Part shown: positions 23,739 through 35,421 of the stretch, in pieces
Numbering within the stretch: the stretch's first letter is position 1
How the letters are laid out: each line of letters begins with the position of its first letter
From: Allacma fusca
Taxonomy: Eukaryota > Arthropoda > Collembola > Symphypleona > Sminthuridae
DNA: 64,000 bases
Direction of reading: 5' to 3'
Assembly (NCBI GenBank): GCA_947179485.1
Contig: OX359245.1
Coordinates: 33,219,067 to 33,283,066 of the forward strand
The notes under the pieces: model-generated
The model's database searches: none
Told to the model about the DNA's origin: nothing
The model's input: only the letters and a program-made list of their open reading frames with translations
Position numbers and translations under genes: made by a program

Positions 23739-26700
23739 ATGGAACATAACCATTTAGGTGTGGTGGACTACGTTGTTGTAGCTGGCACTCTCCTATTTTC
23801 AATATTTATAGGGATTTACTATGCTGTGGCGGAAAAACAAACTAACGAAGATTTACTTTTGGGGGGAAGGAAAATGAGCGTCTTGCCGATTGCTTGCTCC
23901 ATCCTCGTCACATATTTATCAGCTATAACAATTTTGGGTAAACTAATATTCGAAAATGTTTACCTTTCCTGGACGCTGGGATTCAATTTTTTAAGTCATG
24001 CATGGTCTAACATAATGATAATTTAGGGTATCCTGCGGAGATTTACGCTCATGGGATCCAGATATTTATGATGACAATTGTGTCCTCAGTATTTATCCCA
24101 ATGTCAACCTACCTCTTCGTCTATGTATTTTACAGTATGAAATTAACCAGCGTTTATGAGGTAAGTTCAGGAGCCAATAATTCAATTATCTACCTAAACT
24201 CTGATAAAATATTGGTATTTTGAAACGATGCTGTGAGTCAAACATTGTTGCTTCAAAATTCACAAGACTTTTGAATTTGGCGCTTAATTAGAAACGATCG
24301 TTGGGTTTATAGTACTTGGAGCTTCGCTTCAATTCCTTGGGTCTCCGCTGGCTGGCAGCAATGACGTTCATCATTCAAGTGGTGGTCGTGACGGGAGTGG
24401 TGCTCTTTGCACCTTCCATTGCGTTAGAAACCATCGCTGGACTGCCAATTTGGGCAAGTGTGGCAGGAATTGGGATATGTGGAACGGTTTATACTTCCAT
24501 TGTAAGCCTTGCATAATTATAGGGAATTTATACAAAATTTATTTGAACATTTATATTTGAATGGAAATCTGTAAACATTTTGGTAACCCTAGGGAGGCCT
24601 TAAAGCTGTAGTCTGGACGGATGTATTTCAATTTGTTATGATATTCAGTAAGTATGTCAAAGCTTGTGGACAAATGGATCCAGTATATTTTTATGCTAAG
24701 GAATTTTTTTCAAAATATTGTAGAACTGTTTGACAGATTTCTGTTCAATTTACAGCTGGGATGGTTGCAATGGTTGCAAGAGGCTTCTACCGGGCAGGAG
24801 GTGTTATGGAAGCTTTTGAGAAGGCTGATAAGCACGCAAGACTTCATCTGTTTGAGTAATTAATTCTACGGTCTCAGTATTAATGTCTACAATTATTTTA
24901 AAATTTTTAAAATATTTCTTTCGTTTTATTTGTAACAGTTTAACAGTTGACCCTTTCATGCGCCACAACACTCTCAACTTTATACTAGGCTATGGATTCA
25001 ATGTCCTTTGTTTATATGGGACGTACCAGCCTCAGGTTCAGCGCTACTGCAGCCTGCCCACTTTTAGACATGCTGTTAAGTAAGTTCAGAGAATTCCCGC
25101 CATTTTTTAAAGTGTGTTTATATAAGGTGCCCCTGTCGCCAAGCATACAAAACTAGAGATCAGATTAATAGAATAGTGGCTTTTATAAAGTGAAAACGCT
25201 ATTGTCGCAAATTTGATATTTTTAAATATTTTCTGGTTTTTAATTTTTCTTAATGCAGATCGATTTTGCTCAGCGTCGGCCTAAACATTTTAACAATGGG
25301 GTTAGTAGTTTCAACTGGTATTGCAATTTTCGCAACGTACGCCGGCTGCGATCCTACATTGCTTGGGGAAATTAAAAAGTCGGATCAAATTGTTCCATAT
25401 TTTGTTCTGCATGAGTTGGCATTCATACCAGGTAATTTTATGAGAAATTTCAATTTCAATTGCATTTTTAACCTAGCCTCTGAATCTGAGGAAATATAGT
25501 ATTTTCTCTATTTTTTCAATTTCAGGAATGATGGGACTCTTTGTTTCTTGTGTCTTCAGTGCAGTTTTAAGGTACACTTTGTTTAAAACTTACCAAAATT
25601 TTTATTTAAATTATTAACGTCACGCAAAACATACATACAAATACAACATAGGCCAAGTGTTCAAAATTACTTCTTTATATATTACAGTTCCCTGTCATCC
25701 ATCCTGAATTCTTTGGCTGCTGGTATGTAATTACAATGTACATAAAATATATTTGGAGGTCTGTATGAAAAGGTAATCGTATGCTTATTATAATGCTTTA
25801 AATCTTATTTGATTACAGTCACATGGCAGGACTTCTTGTCTCGGATCACGTACTTCCAAAACATGAGTGAGAAAGGTCAAGCAAATACTTCCAGACTAAT
25901 AGGTGAGTGATACACAGCTGAATGATTTACCAAAATATAAAAGCGCTTAATGGTCCTTGCTTTGTTCGAACAGCCGTCTTTTATGGGATCATCACAATAT
26001 TTTTCGCCTTTGCTGCTCAACACATGGGTCCAGTATTGCAGGCTTGTTTGACAGCCGTGGGGGCAACAAGTGGTCCTTTAGGAGCTGTTTTCCTTATGGG
26101 ACTTTTTATGCCCTGCGTCAATAAATGGGTAAAGATTTAAAGCCACTACAATGAAATATCTTTATAGAAACCTCATGTAATGCTTTGCAAGGGGACAAGT
26201 GATGTCAAATGAGAATGTGTCAAAGTAATATTTTCCATAAATTGCATATATCGTCGGCTAATCTTGCTAACCGGCTATAATTTAAAATGCTTAGAACGAA
26301 GAACGGCTATACAGCTGAAATCTCAAATGTGAAAACCGGTCATAATTCTACGCTTCCTCTCCTCTCTGCGGACCGGGGTTTATGCTCTACATCACAGGGG
26401 AATTATGGCCGGGTTTCACTTTAGAGTTTGTAGCGAGAGCGCTACAGCCGGTTTTCATTTTAGGCATTTTAAATTATAGCCGGTTAGGAAGTTTAGCCGA
26501 CGATATGTAATTGGATGTGGACCAGGAGTTGAGGAACTGTTGTCATCCCAGAAATATTTTTTTAAATTATAGGGAGCAATTGTTGGAACCGTGACGTCCC
26601 TCGTAACAATGATATTTATTGGAATTCAGTCCTTCCGATTGGACAAGCCCTTTATTATCCCACTGCCAACCAGCGTAGATGAGTGTGCCATAGGGACGGA

Positions 26701-27276
26701 CCTCTCAGCGGCGAACAACATTCCTCTTGTAATGGGTGAATTGTAAGTCACTTACCGTTAGAAATGTACAAGACGTTTTTAAAATTCTAACATACGGTTG
26801 TCTCGAATGCAAAATGTTTTTTAATGTTTGAAGTGACTGGCCGGAGAAGATCTTCACCTTGTCTTATATTATGTACCCATTTGTGGGTGCTGTGCTTTCA
26901 ATTATAGTGTCTTTGATCTTTAGCATTCTCACCGGAGGTAATTATTAGTATTCTCATAACTCAAGGATCATCTTTATAGCTTTAAAGTTTTTGAGGTTTT
27001 TTTTACAATAATTGTAAAAAAAACAATTATTATTTTTGGTTTTTTACAGGATGCTGCACTGCGAAAAAAGTAAATAAAGATTACCTCCATCCTTTACTTA
27101 GGAAACACTTCGGTTCTACAGACTATCCCCTTCAAAAAAGAGTGACTCGTGTGGACCGTGTGAACGGTATACATGACCAGACGTACAGGAATAGTAAACG
27201 ACTCTCAACCCCGCCATCATCTCCTTATCGCTATGACTCCCTCCCACAAAGTCCAGGGAGCTCAATTAAATCCTAA
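23739..27276 (+). CDS. SLC5-family sodium-coupled transporter (SMCT/SMVT-like)
   Basis: Fourteen exons: 23739-23937, 24027-24160, 24313-24501, 24593-24647, 24756-24855, 24939-25079, 25259-25431, 25526-25571, 25688-25722, 25819-25902, 25974-26128, 26573-26742, 26834-26937 and 27050-27276. All phases agree, giving 603 residues, normal for SLC5A5/6/8/12 proteins. Landmarks in order: VDYVVVAGTLLFSIFIGIYY (TM1), EDLLLGGRKMSVLPIACSIL, SVYEYLELRFNSLGLRWLA, GGLKAVVWTDVFQFVMI, GTYQPQVQRYCSLPT, SSLSSILNSLAAVTWQDF (the conserved TM segment with Na-site serines), GPLGAVFLMGLFMPCVN, and a last helix IMYPFVGAVLSIIVSLIF. The cytosolic tail is short and Ser/Pro-rich (RLSTPPSSPYRYDSLPQSPG). Family role: plasma-membrane Na+ symport of small organic anions or vitamins; the substrate cannot be assigned. 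Introns are mostly under 200 bases; intron 11 (444 bases) holds a MITE. Confidence 0.92.
26245..26507. mobile_element. MITE with 45-bp inverted ends in SLC5 intron 11
   Basis: The left arm (26245-26290) and the reverse complement of the right arm (26462-26507) share CGTCGGCTAA, then CTAACCGGCTATAATTTAAA and ATGC, with a few substitutions and an AT insertion near the left tip. The arms continue imperfectly inward (AAAACCGG.. on both sides). The element is 263 bp with no coding capacity. Flanks (ATAAATTG left, TAATTGGA right) are similar but do not give a clean duplication. It lies wholly within an intron, so it does not disrupt the transporter. Confidence 0.75.
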
Positions 27277-27355
27277 TATTTTTAGATAAACAAGAACTCC
27301 CAATTTTTGTATAAAATCTAATTCTGCTGGCATGAATTTAAATGTAAAATATTTA

Positions 27356-27361
27356 AATAAA
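27356..27361 (+). terminator. Polyadenylation signal AATAAA
   Basis: AATAAA 80 bases after the SLC5 stop codon, the expected spacing for a short 3' UTR. Confidence 0.6.
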
Positions 27362-28265
27362 ATTATATGTACACAGTGTTCTCAAGATAAAGGACACTGT
27401 CACTCTAAGAGCGTCACTACAAGGAACACATTTTGCTCTTGATAAGAGAATGCTCTTCAAAGGAGTTTTTGCTTTACCATTAATGTTCTTGAGAGTGTGT
27501 CAAAACGTTTTTGCACTATAAAGACAATGGTTTATATAAAGATGTCTTATTGCGAGTGCACATTCTACCCAGAGCCCTCTTATGCGTTCAAAGGACATTT
27601 TTTCTATAGGGAGACAAATAATTTGGAGTTTCAATGTTATTGTTATTGGATATTCTCGTACAGAGAGGGTACTGTAGCAGCTCTTTTGGAAAACATGGGC
27701 AGATTTTTCTGTGCGATTTTTTGTGCTGGGTTTTATCTACATGCAGATGAAATATGCCATGAAAAACAATATGCTTTCAACGTAATTGCTCTGGGGCGTT
27801 GTGAGACGAATAACTTATTTTAAAATATAATATATTATTTTAAATAACTTTTTTAGTACAAATTTGAACGTCCTAGATGTGTCAGGATTCCGGTGCACAC
27901 AAATATTACACAATATTAGATTAATATTATCTAATTGTGTGTCTAATGCTTAAACTAAACTATATGTGTCAGAAGGAAAATTCTACTAAACTTCCGATTC
28001 TTTTGCAATTCTACTTGCACATCAAATTTCTGATACATTAAAATGCTGGGTTTTGAATATGCAAGCTATTATACATTTACTCTGCATTTTACAGTAGGGG
28101 CTTATACTAAAGGGTTGAAATTTTAAGAACTTATAAGTAGAGATGTTAAAAGCAGATAGGTAGGGAAAAAGTAAGGATATTGTTGTTCATATCAGTATAA
28201 ACAAATTTAAAAACAAAACAAGTGAGAATTCGTTGTGACTTAAAATTTGCATTATTGCCATCACC
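27362..28265. other. Intergenic, no gene seen
   Basis: A 108-codon frame at 27497-27823 (plus) is rich in Cys, Tyr and Phe, has no domain and no splice context, and is at chance length for this AT content. Nothing else is supported. Confidence 0.5.
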
Positions 28266-28273
28266 CTTTAGTT

Positions 28274-29036
28274 CAAAGATGGGCAAATGAAGTGCCTAAG
28301 CCTGAAGCCTTCCTATTTTCTTTCAAAAAATATCGCCATCCTATATAGGCCAATAGGATGTTTCAACGAAAAGAAGAGCCTTAATACCAAGGGTCAAGTA
28401 TTCTAACTGCCAGCCTATTAGCCTACATCTGTTCTAGTGTGCATTGCTTGCCTGCCTATATTTGCTGTATAGCTTCTGACAGTGCTTTGCCAGCCTATAT
28501 AGGCGATATAATTAGGAGTTTTAGATAGTGCAAACTGTATGCCGTATGCAATGATAACATGCAATTGGAAGGAATATCAATGTAGGGGTTTGATTTGATT
28601 AACGCAGTAGTAAAGTAACCTACATAGTGTACATAGTATCCAGTGGGAACAAATATGGGACGATTATGCATGTACTGGGTATACATGTGCATATACTCTG
28701 GTAATTACTTGTATCTGGTATCAAGTAATTCCCGCCTCATTGGCTGTCCGTCAAACGTTTTCCCAAAGACCTTGTAATCCTATCCTAACCAATCCTTGCT
28801 TTGAGAATGTTCCGCTCACCACTAATACCTAGCCTTTACTTGAACAAACTTGTAGCCCGCCTGAATAGCCCAGTCCCTTGTTCGGAAATATCCGAATAGC
28901 CTAGATTTTCCCTAAGCCCATATTGTAGTGGTGATTGCCCAGCCTAGAACCTCGCCTAGATTTTTATCCCAACTTGCAGCATCCTAGAGCCTTCGCCTAT
29001 TATAGGGCCTAGAATCTAGGCAGGCGCCCATGTTTG
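28274..29036. mobile_element. hAT-type non-autonomous element B (GCCTA arrays)
   Basis: Flanked by the identical 8-mer CTTTAGTT at 28266-28273 and 29037-29044. The left end reads CAAAGATGGGC and the reverse complement of the right end CAAACATGGGCGCC, typical hAT tips. Both subterminal zones are crowded with GCCTA/TAGGC words (28290-28510 and 28790-29025), and the middle is unrelated. No transposase frame. Different in sequence from elements A and C, so it belongs to a separate family. Confidence 0.85.
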
Positions 29037-29044
29037 CTTTAGTT

Positions 29045-30210
29045 TGAATAGCGGGTATCCCCACCACGGGCTTTAGTAAACTCCTGAATGATTTGGGGAC
29101 GGACTACACTAATTTTCGCGTCTTTTTGGGTGGAATACTGTACCACTGTTCAGTGAGAATCTGAAGTAGCTTACGATTATTCTGGGCTGGATGGGGGTCA
29201 GATCAAGCTCATTCCAAACGTTTGAATGGGATTCATGTCATTCGATTTAGTATTTCATAGGACATATATGGGGATCTTCTGAAACCATGGTTGCACAGTT
29301 TTGGATGCACGGTTCGGGTCCTTCCTCCAGCTGAAAAATTAATTCCCTGGATTTTTTTGCATTTCTTGCAAGATTCCTTAAAATGTTTCTCAAGGATAGA
29401 CTGAATAATGTTCTTTTTCATGGTGGTTGGAGAGCTAACAAGGTTCCCTACAACATTGGCAGCAAAATATCTCCATTTTATCAACAAGCATAAAAATGAG
29501 CATGGGGTAAAATAATTCTTATAGGAGGGTTGTTGTAGCAATTTTATATTCCCCGCGTTTAAAGGCACAACTTGTTGAACCCTGGTTGTAGTCATTTTCC
29601 TGCGCTTCGCGGCACTCTTGGCTGTCCTTTGTTAACAAAAATGTAGATTTTGGAATCAGAAGACCAGTGAAGTTTAGTTCAGTACTTATGTCGACATTTG
29701 GAAACATTTCGTCCCCTACTACCTTCTTTTGTCAGCACATTTTTAGTAATAACAGCTTTGTCCAGGCAATATTACCATTGTATTAGACTTCCTTGAGTCT
29801 TCGCCTAACACGGACGCTGGCGTCGCTTCTTACGCTGCTAGCGTTCAGGTTCAGTGGCCACTTCCTGTGTTTTATGGGTGTCTTCATTATTTGACGGTCC
29901 AATATTTTGCTGGTAATCCCTGGCGAGCCAGTGTGAGATAATGGTTTGTCGTTTGTAACCTCCTACCTCTAAAAGTTACCGTTAAGCAGCTAGATACGAA
30001 ACGTGTAGCAATTTCAAAAGGTTGTTTTAATAGAAGCGCCGGTAATGTACCATGGGGCAATTAAAACTACAACCCTGGCTTCAATCGCATCGGGTACTCA
30101 CATAAAAGCATATACTCGCATCGCATACTTACATCGCTCACGAGTACGCGGACTCATACAACACACTCAAGTAAACTGAACTTAACCGTTGTAAATCAAC
30201 TTAACTCGTT
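29045..30210 (-). pseudogene. Decayed open frames, possibly a mobile-element gene
   Basis: On the minus strand, overlapping frames at 29519-29707 and 29233-29595 carry protein-like text (for example TKDSQECREAQENDYNQGST, and SILEKHFKESCKKCKKIQ with a CxxC-like pair) in two different phases. Further up, 29780-29945 reads LARDYQQNIGPSNNEDTHKT in one frame, ending in a stop followed by a basic run (QRKKRRQRP). No single frame continues. I could not identify the family. The pattern fits a broken gene, possibly of a transposon, but could partly be chance. Confidence 0.25.
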
Positions 30211-30267
30211 GTGCGATGCGGATGGAATTGGCCATTTAAATGGTTCGCGGTTCAGTCAAGTGTCAAG

Positions 30268-31008
30268 ATGAAGTGCTTTTTGAGTTCCGAAGTCTCCGTT
30301 GGGTCGTTGATACGACTTGACCGGAATGAATCTAGGAAACATGCTGTTCACGCGAAGTGTTTTCCTTCCATATGGGAAGGTGGGGAGAAATATTGTCCCA
30401 TTTGGTTGATGAATAGTGACTATATGTTGTGCCGGTGGGGTCTGTCCTAGTGCTCTACGACAACAGACCACCGAATTTCCCCTAACCGGAAGGAATACAG
30501 GTTATATCCAGGCAATCTGGAACGGCAAGGACGACGAATCCTTGGGTAATTGTTCCCGAGCCTATCCCACCAATAGCACAGAATTTTTCAGATTCAACCC
30601 CGCCTCCAGAGGAGGATATTACACCTCCAAACCCACCTCTGGTGAAGGATATTTCGGTTCCGTACACACCTTGGGTGGTAAATGTACTTTTCCAGCTCCC
30701 AACCCCCTGGCAGTGGTTGAGAAAGTGTCTTTGAAGTGCCAAGTGTGTGGTAAGACCTTCAAAAACACTGACTCAAAGTCCAAGGGGCACACGTCCGAGT
30801 ATCGACCCAATTGTCACATATGTGGAGTTCGGGCATCCCACAAAGACAATTTAAAGTCATATGGCCAAGCAGTATAACATTATACACCAGATAATTGATC
30901 AGGTAAGGTGTTCCTAAACAACTTTCCTGGAATTGTAAGTGTGACTTGCAAATATTAACATTTGCTTCGGGACAAATAATTATTTTTTATTTGCAGAATC
31001 AACATTAG
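30268..31008 (+). pseudogene. Frame-broken C2H2 zinc-finger gene remnant
   Basis: An N-terminal stretch from the ATG at 30268 (MKCFLSSEVSVGSLIRLDRN, then HAVHAKCF) resembles the Cys-rich start of some arthropod zinc-finger proteins but has lost one Cys of a CxxC pair. Next comes a proline/acid-rich linker in another frame (QNFSDSTPPPEEDITPPNPP, about 30568-30640). In a third phase, two finger-like units follow (KCQVCGKTFKNTDSKSK.., then CHICGVRASHKDNLKS, about 30735-30865), and after a further shift HMAKQYNIIHQIIDQ ends at a good donor (30903, GTAAGG). A matching acceptor at 30996 adds NQH and a stop at 31008. At least three phase changes without introns to explain them, so a pseudogene (or sequence errors) is the best reading. 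Family role would be DNA-binding transcription factor. Confidence 0.5.
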
Positions 31009-33170
31009 ATAACAAGAGAGAGCAAAACGAGATTTCGGGACGAAGCTACAAATGAATTTTCTCTTCTAACTGGAACTTAAAAGACGAACAAATACAGCTG
31101 CGTATGTAAGGCAAGTCTCCATTCACACTCGATTGTGTTCCGGAAAATGAATCTATTCAACCTAGATTCACAAGGTCATAAACCCAGACTCCCCGACCAG
31201 GCTAGTGGAGATTATGGTATATCCCGGTCTCGTCTGATATAATTCTACTTCTAGGATGTTTCACAATATAACTTCATGGTGTAACATGCGTCCGTTGTAA
31301 ATTGTCGTCGTAATATTTGACTAACATTTGCGAAGTTGTTCGTTGATAGCTTTTCCGGCCGTACCGATTGAATTAACCGCTCCACTGTTGCCAATGATCG
31401 TGATATCAAGCATCAAACATTCCGTCATGGCGTGCAAAACATCGAGAGGTCTAATCAACCGTTATAGCAATGACCTGCTTGTCAGGTAAGATTTCCTCGA
31501 CCTGTTATGATACAATTGAAATATGAGCCCCGCCGAATAACCTGTCTTATTTAAACAAGTTAATAGCAAGGATACACTAGGTTGCCGATACTAGTACATG
31601 GTAAACTAAGGTTCTGTAAAAAACTGTTCCGGCGTACTCAGCCTTCAGTTTTAAACCTTGACTGTAATACGCTGCATTTTTACACAATCAATTGACATAA
31701 TTTTCGTGGCGTGCTTATCTAAGGTATAAACCTGGTCTAAAATTAGCAAACAAATTACAAATGTTAGTAATTGACTTAGTAAGACGCATGCACTACTAAA
31801 TGTGGTTAGTTTTAAACCGAAAAGCTTAAAATTAGCTCGGGTCTCTAACGGTTTAGGGGTTGGCCTAACCCAACCAGCTGCGAGCTTAGTCGCCGGAAAA
31901 GCTGGATCAGACAACGCAGTTGGTATCGTAAATTTTTAAGTCAAAATTTCAAGAAAGTTTCAGATCTTCTTTTAATTGTTTCTTTGACGCAAGATCAAGA
32001 GCTGAATTAATGGGTTTCTGTGCATCGTCATTGTAGATGCCAATAAAAAATCCTATCGTTCAACGGTTGAAGCTGACAGCCACGCTAATACCTGCTTCTA
32101 AAATGTAAACAATGAATCCGTTATGTTAAAATAATTCGAGCCGCCCATGGTTTAATGCTAACATCATAACTATTTTACTACATACTGTTAAAATATTATT
32201 ACCTGCATTGATTCCATTACTAACGAACTCCCTTTCCCATATTAAAAACTGTTTGAGCCTGAAAATTAATTAGCTGTCACTTATTTCAGACATATATTTG
32301 ACTGGACTCATATAGATACACTTTCTATTAAAATTAGAGCGGATGATTAACCAGGTGTCTCACTAACATAAACCGATCTAGATACACTTGACTATATATT
32401 ACACAACATGACACATGCGATAATTTTGCAGAGACTGGTGATCATTTTACCTCCTCACCGAAGTTTAATGTCCCAAATATATTCTGAAAAAACTTTATTT
32501 GAAGTGTATATACAAAATGAACGTTTACAAATTCTCTTGACTCAGAATTTACACCACTTGATAAACTTATATATACTTAATCGGGTACTCTGAACGGGAC
32601 AGGACGTCCCGATGTTTTCGGGTTAATATTTTTGGTATTTCTAAACGGAATTGGGGCGAACATTTTTGTCTCAAGAAGGGACGAAATTTTCTGTTGCCCA
32701 AAATAATTGTCCCCAGAAAAAGCATTAAGATTTTGAAAAGGAATTAGAAAATATCAAAAAAGAAATAAAATTACTTCTGTCTGCTGTAAATGTTTAAAAC
32801 CGCCCAGATTTAAGAACGGAGGAGCAGGTATAGGTCTCCTCGTATTTCTGTAATTGGTAGTTTGGATTTGATACGCGCAGGTGATTATTAAATGCGCTTT
32901 ATTTTGACTTAGCTTCAGTCGTAAGTCTTAACACGTACTTTTAAAACAGGAAATTACTCAACATTTTCAATTTGAAATGTTAACAGTCGCCCTCACTGTA
33001 AACATGGGAATGTACATATGTGACGTCACGACAAGGATTACTTGAATAATGTTGAGAAAATTTGACGTTATGTGACGAAGAGGTAGATGGGTGCCGAGAA
33101 ACTCAATTTTTAGTGAACGAATGAAGGCTTGTAGTTTTACATTGTAAATTTGATTAAAATTGATTTGCAA
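31009..33170. other. Intergenic, weak open frame and a GGGAC fragment
   Basis: A minus-strand 87-codon frame (31651-31914) includes a hydrophobic segment (FSSACVLLSQLLTFVICLLI) but has no recognisable family and no splice support. At 32590-32715 the text (GGGACAGGACGTCCCGATG, TTTTCGGG, ATTGTCCCC) resembles a diverged piece of hAT-type element C. No other feature is supported. Confidence 0.4.
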
Positions 33171-33178
33171 ATACATAG

Positions 33179-33957
33179 CAGAGCTTCTGTCGGGGACAGG
33201 GACGTCCCGTCGGGACACTGGACTGACCGGGACGGGACGTCCCCGGGGACAAAATAATTGTCCCCATGTCGTATTCGGGACGGGACGGGGACAAAATAAA
33301 TTGACCCCATTATATTCGGGACGGGACGGGGACAAAAAAAATTGACCCCATTATATTCGGGACGGGGCGGGGACAAAAAAAATTGACCCCATTATATTCG
33401 GGACGGGACGGGGACAAAAAAAATTGACCCCATTATATTCGGGACGGGACGGGGACAAAAAAAAATTTTCCCATTATATTCGGGACGGGACGGGGACAAA
33501 AAAACATTTTCCCATTATATTCGGGACGGGACGGGGACAAAAAGAATTGTCCCCGCTATATTCGGGGAATCTTTCCAGAATCTATTCCATCTATTCCAGA
33601 ATCTTGGAGCCACGATTCTATAAATGTGTTTTTCATGTCTTTAGTACAATTATTTTTTGTACGAAATTTTCATGTTCCGATTTTCGGTATGACTGTTTTT
33701 AGTAATTATCGGGACGGTACAGGAATTTTATTCACATGCCCCAATTTTCGGGACCGGGACAAGCTTTTTGTCCCCATGTCCCGACTTTCGGGACGGGACC
33801 GGGGACAACGTTTTTATAAATTTTTAGGGACGGGACGGGGACACGGTTTTTGTCACCGTGTCCCGATTGTCGGGACGGGACTGGGGACAAAGGTTTTTAA
33901 AAAATATCGGGACGGGACGGGGACGGGACAAGAATTTTGTCCCCAACAGAAGCTCTG
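33179..33957. mobile_element. hAT-type non-autonomous element C (GGGACG arrays)
   Basis: The left end CAGAGCTTCTGTCGGGGACA matches the reverse complement of the right end, CAGAGCTTCTGTTGGGGACA, with one difference. Flanks ATACATAG (33171-33178) and ATACATAT (33958-33965) are an 8-base duplication with one later mutation. CAGAG tips and 8-base duplications are typical of hAT elements. The left half holds an exact 41-bp tandem array and the right half scattered GGGACGGGAC/GTCCC words. No transposase. Open frames of 60-120 codons here are translations of the array. Confidence 0.85.
33274..33566. repeat. 41-bp minisatellite in element C
   Basis: TTCGGG recurs at 33274, 33315, 33356, 33397, 33438, 33479, 33520 and 33561, an exact 41-base period, with units of the type TTCGGGACGGGACGGGGACA plus an A-run and a CCCCATTATA spacer. 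Very few substitutions separate the units, so the array expanded recently. Confidence 0.9.
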
Positions 33958-33965
33958 ATACATAT

Positions 33966-35110
33966 GCAAAGTAATGCATCAAATTACGTCGCACTACCAT
34001 TGAGATTCCCTCTTAAAATTTAGCGTGTGCTACGCAGCTACAAAATGTAAGTACAATGGGTCAAAGTGTGCGACAGACTGGATCTGCGAATCGTACAAAA
34101 ATTAACACCTGTGACATTACAACGAATGGTCCAACTGCAGCGTCACAGCATGGAATAGATTTTGTCTCAAAAGTTTGAGTTTTATTTCCAAGTGAAAATA
34201 TATTTACACAAATATAAGTTTGATTAGCGTAATACAATCGGTATTTTAAACATTAACAAAGCAAACATCCGAGGTTCATAAAAATACTGTAGTAGTGTAA
34301 CAAGTCACAGAAATTGAAAAAGTAATGTATTCCAATTCATATGTAGATATAGATTCGTAATAAATAATCGTAATACAAATCATTTGAAATGCTAAACCCA
34401 CCATAACTCCACTGACCTCCAAGACTTGAATACGTAATCATATACACAAGTGCATTGAGATAGCTCTCCAGATATTGTATTACAATTTTTTTACCAGTCA
34501 TGTACATGGTCCAAATGTCATATGTACCATTGGTAATATCGTATAAACAAATTGAATATTATTTATTTCTATTTATTTCTACAACTTTTGCAAAAAATAT
34601 TACCAACCGGTTTTCCAGTAACGTCTACTTTTCACGCCTCAATATTCTTATGAACGGACAATAAAACAATAAACAAGCCCTGCTATTGACTGTCGATGGC
34701 TCTAATTAGTTTACAACAATCGTCCACAACTGCACAAATACAAGTAAGCGCCTAAACATTTATAGTGCGACAAAATTAAGGAATAAGAATTCCACACATC
34801 TGTAGTAACAAAACATTTAACCTAAAAACTTCATACTACTACTAATAAGAATAGACGTCTGAGAAATTATGTATATACAGTGTGCCACAAATAATTAGTC
34901 TCTCTACATTAAAATCTAATTTAATTCTTTCAAACAATTAAGATTTACATCTATTTCTGGCTAGAATTATTCACCGATATCAAAAATTTCAAATTTCTTT
35001 CAAAAAGGAAATCTCTTTGAAATTTGATCAATTCTAAATACCAACTGGGAACATTGTTACGACTATTTAAAAAACAGGTGTGAAGAAGAATTTGCGTAGG
35101 TAATTTCGTA
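33966..35110. other. Intergenic, no gene seen
   Basis: AT-rich sequence without supported exons, probably including sequence downstream of the desaturase gene that follows on the minus strand. Confidence 0.5.
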
Positions 35111-35116
35111 TTTATT
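35111..35116 (-). terminator. Possible polyadenylation signal of the desaturase gene
   Basis: Minus-strand AATAAA about 306 bases past the desaturase stop codon at 35422. No closer canonical hexamer was seen. Confidence 0.35.
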
Positions 35117-35421
35117 ATACACGACACTTGTTGTTTTCAAACGTTGAGTCAATTAAGTCCCCCAAGATGTAAGTAATAGATTCACGTTTAAATTTGCAGT
35201 GATAATGTGTAAAGAGCCTCGTATTTGCTTCGTACTGAAAGGTCTGCGTTGTAAATGGAAATTGCACTATAAAGCAGGTCAGACGGCCCCAAGAGGGAAT
35301 AAAAGATGTCATTACCAGAATGTCATCCTACGATAATAATAATTATTATTATTAAAGGGAGTCTACGTCAAGAGACTTTACAGGAATATTACTTTTAAAT
35401 TTATAGGAAAGGAATAACGCC

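Noticed and set aside
27497..27823. 108-codon frame downstream of the SLC5 gene
   Set aside because: No domain, no splice context, and lengths near this are expected a few times by chance in AT-rich DNA of this size.
32967..33958. Several frames of 60-122 codons on both strands rich in Pro/Arg/Gly
   Set aside because: They are produced by the GGGACG array of hAT-type element C.
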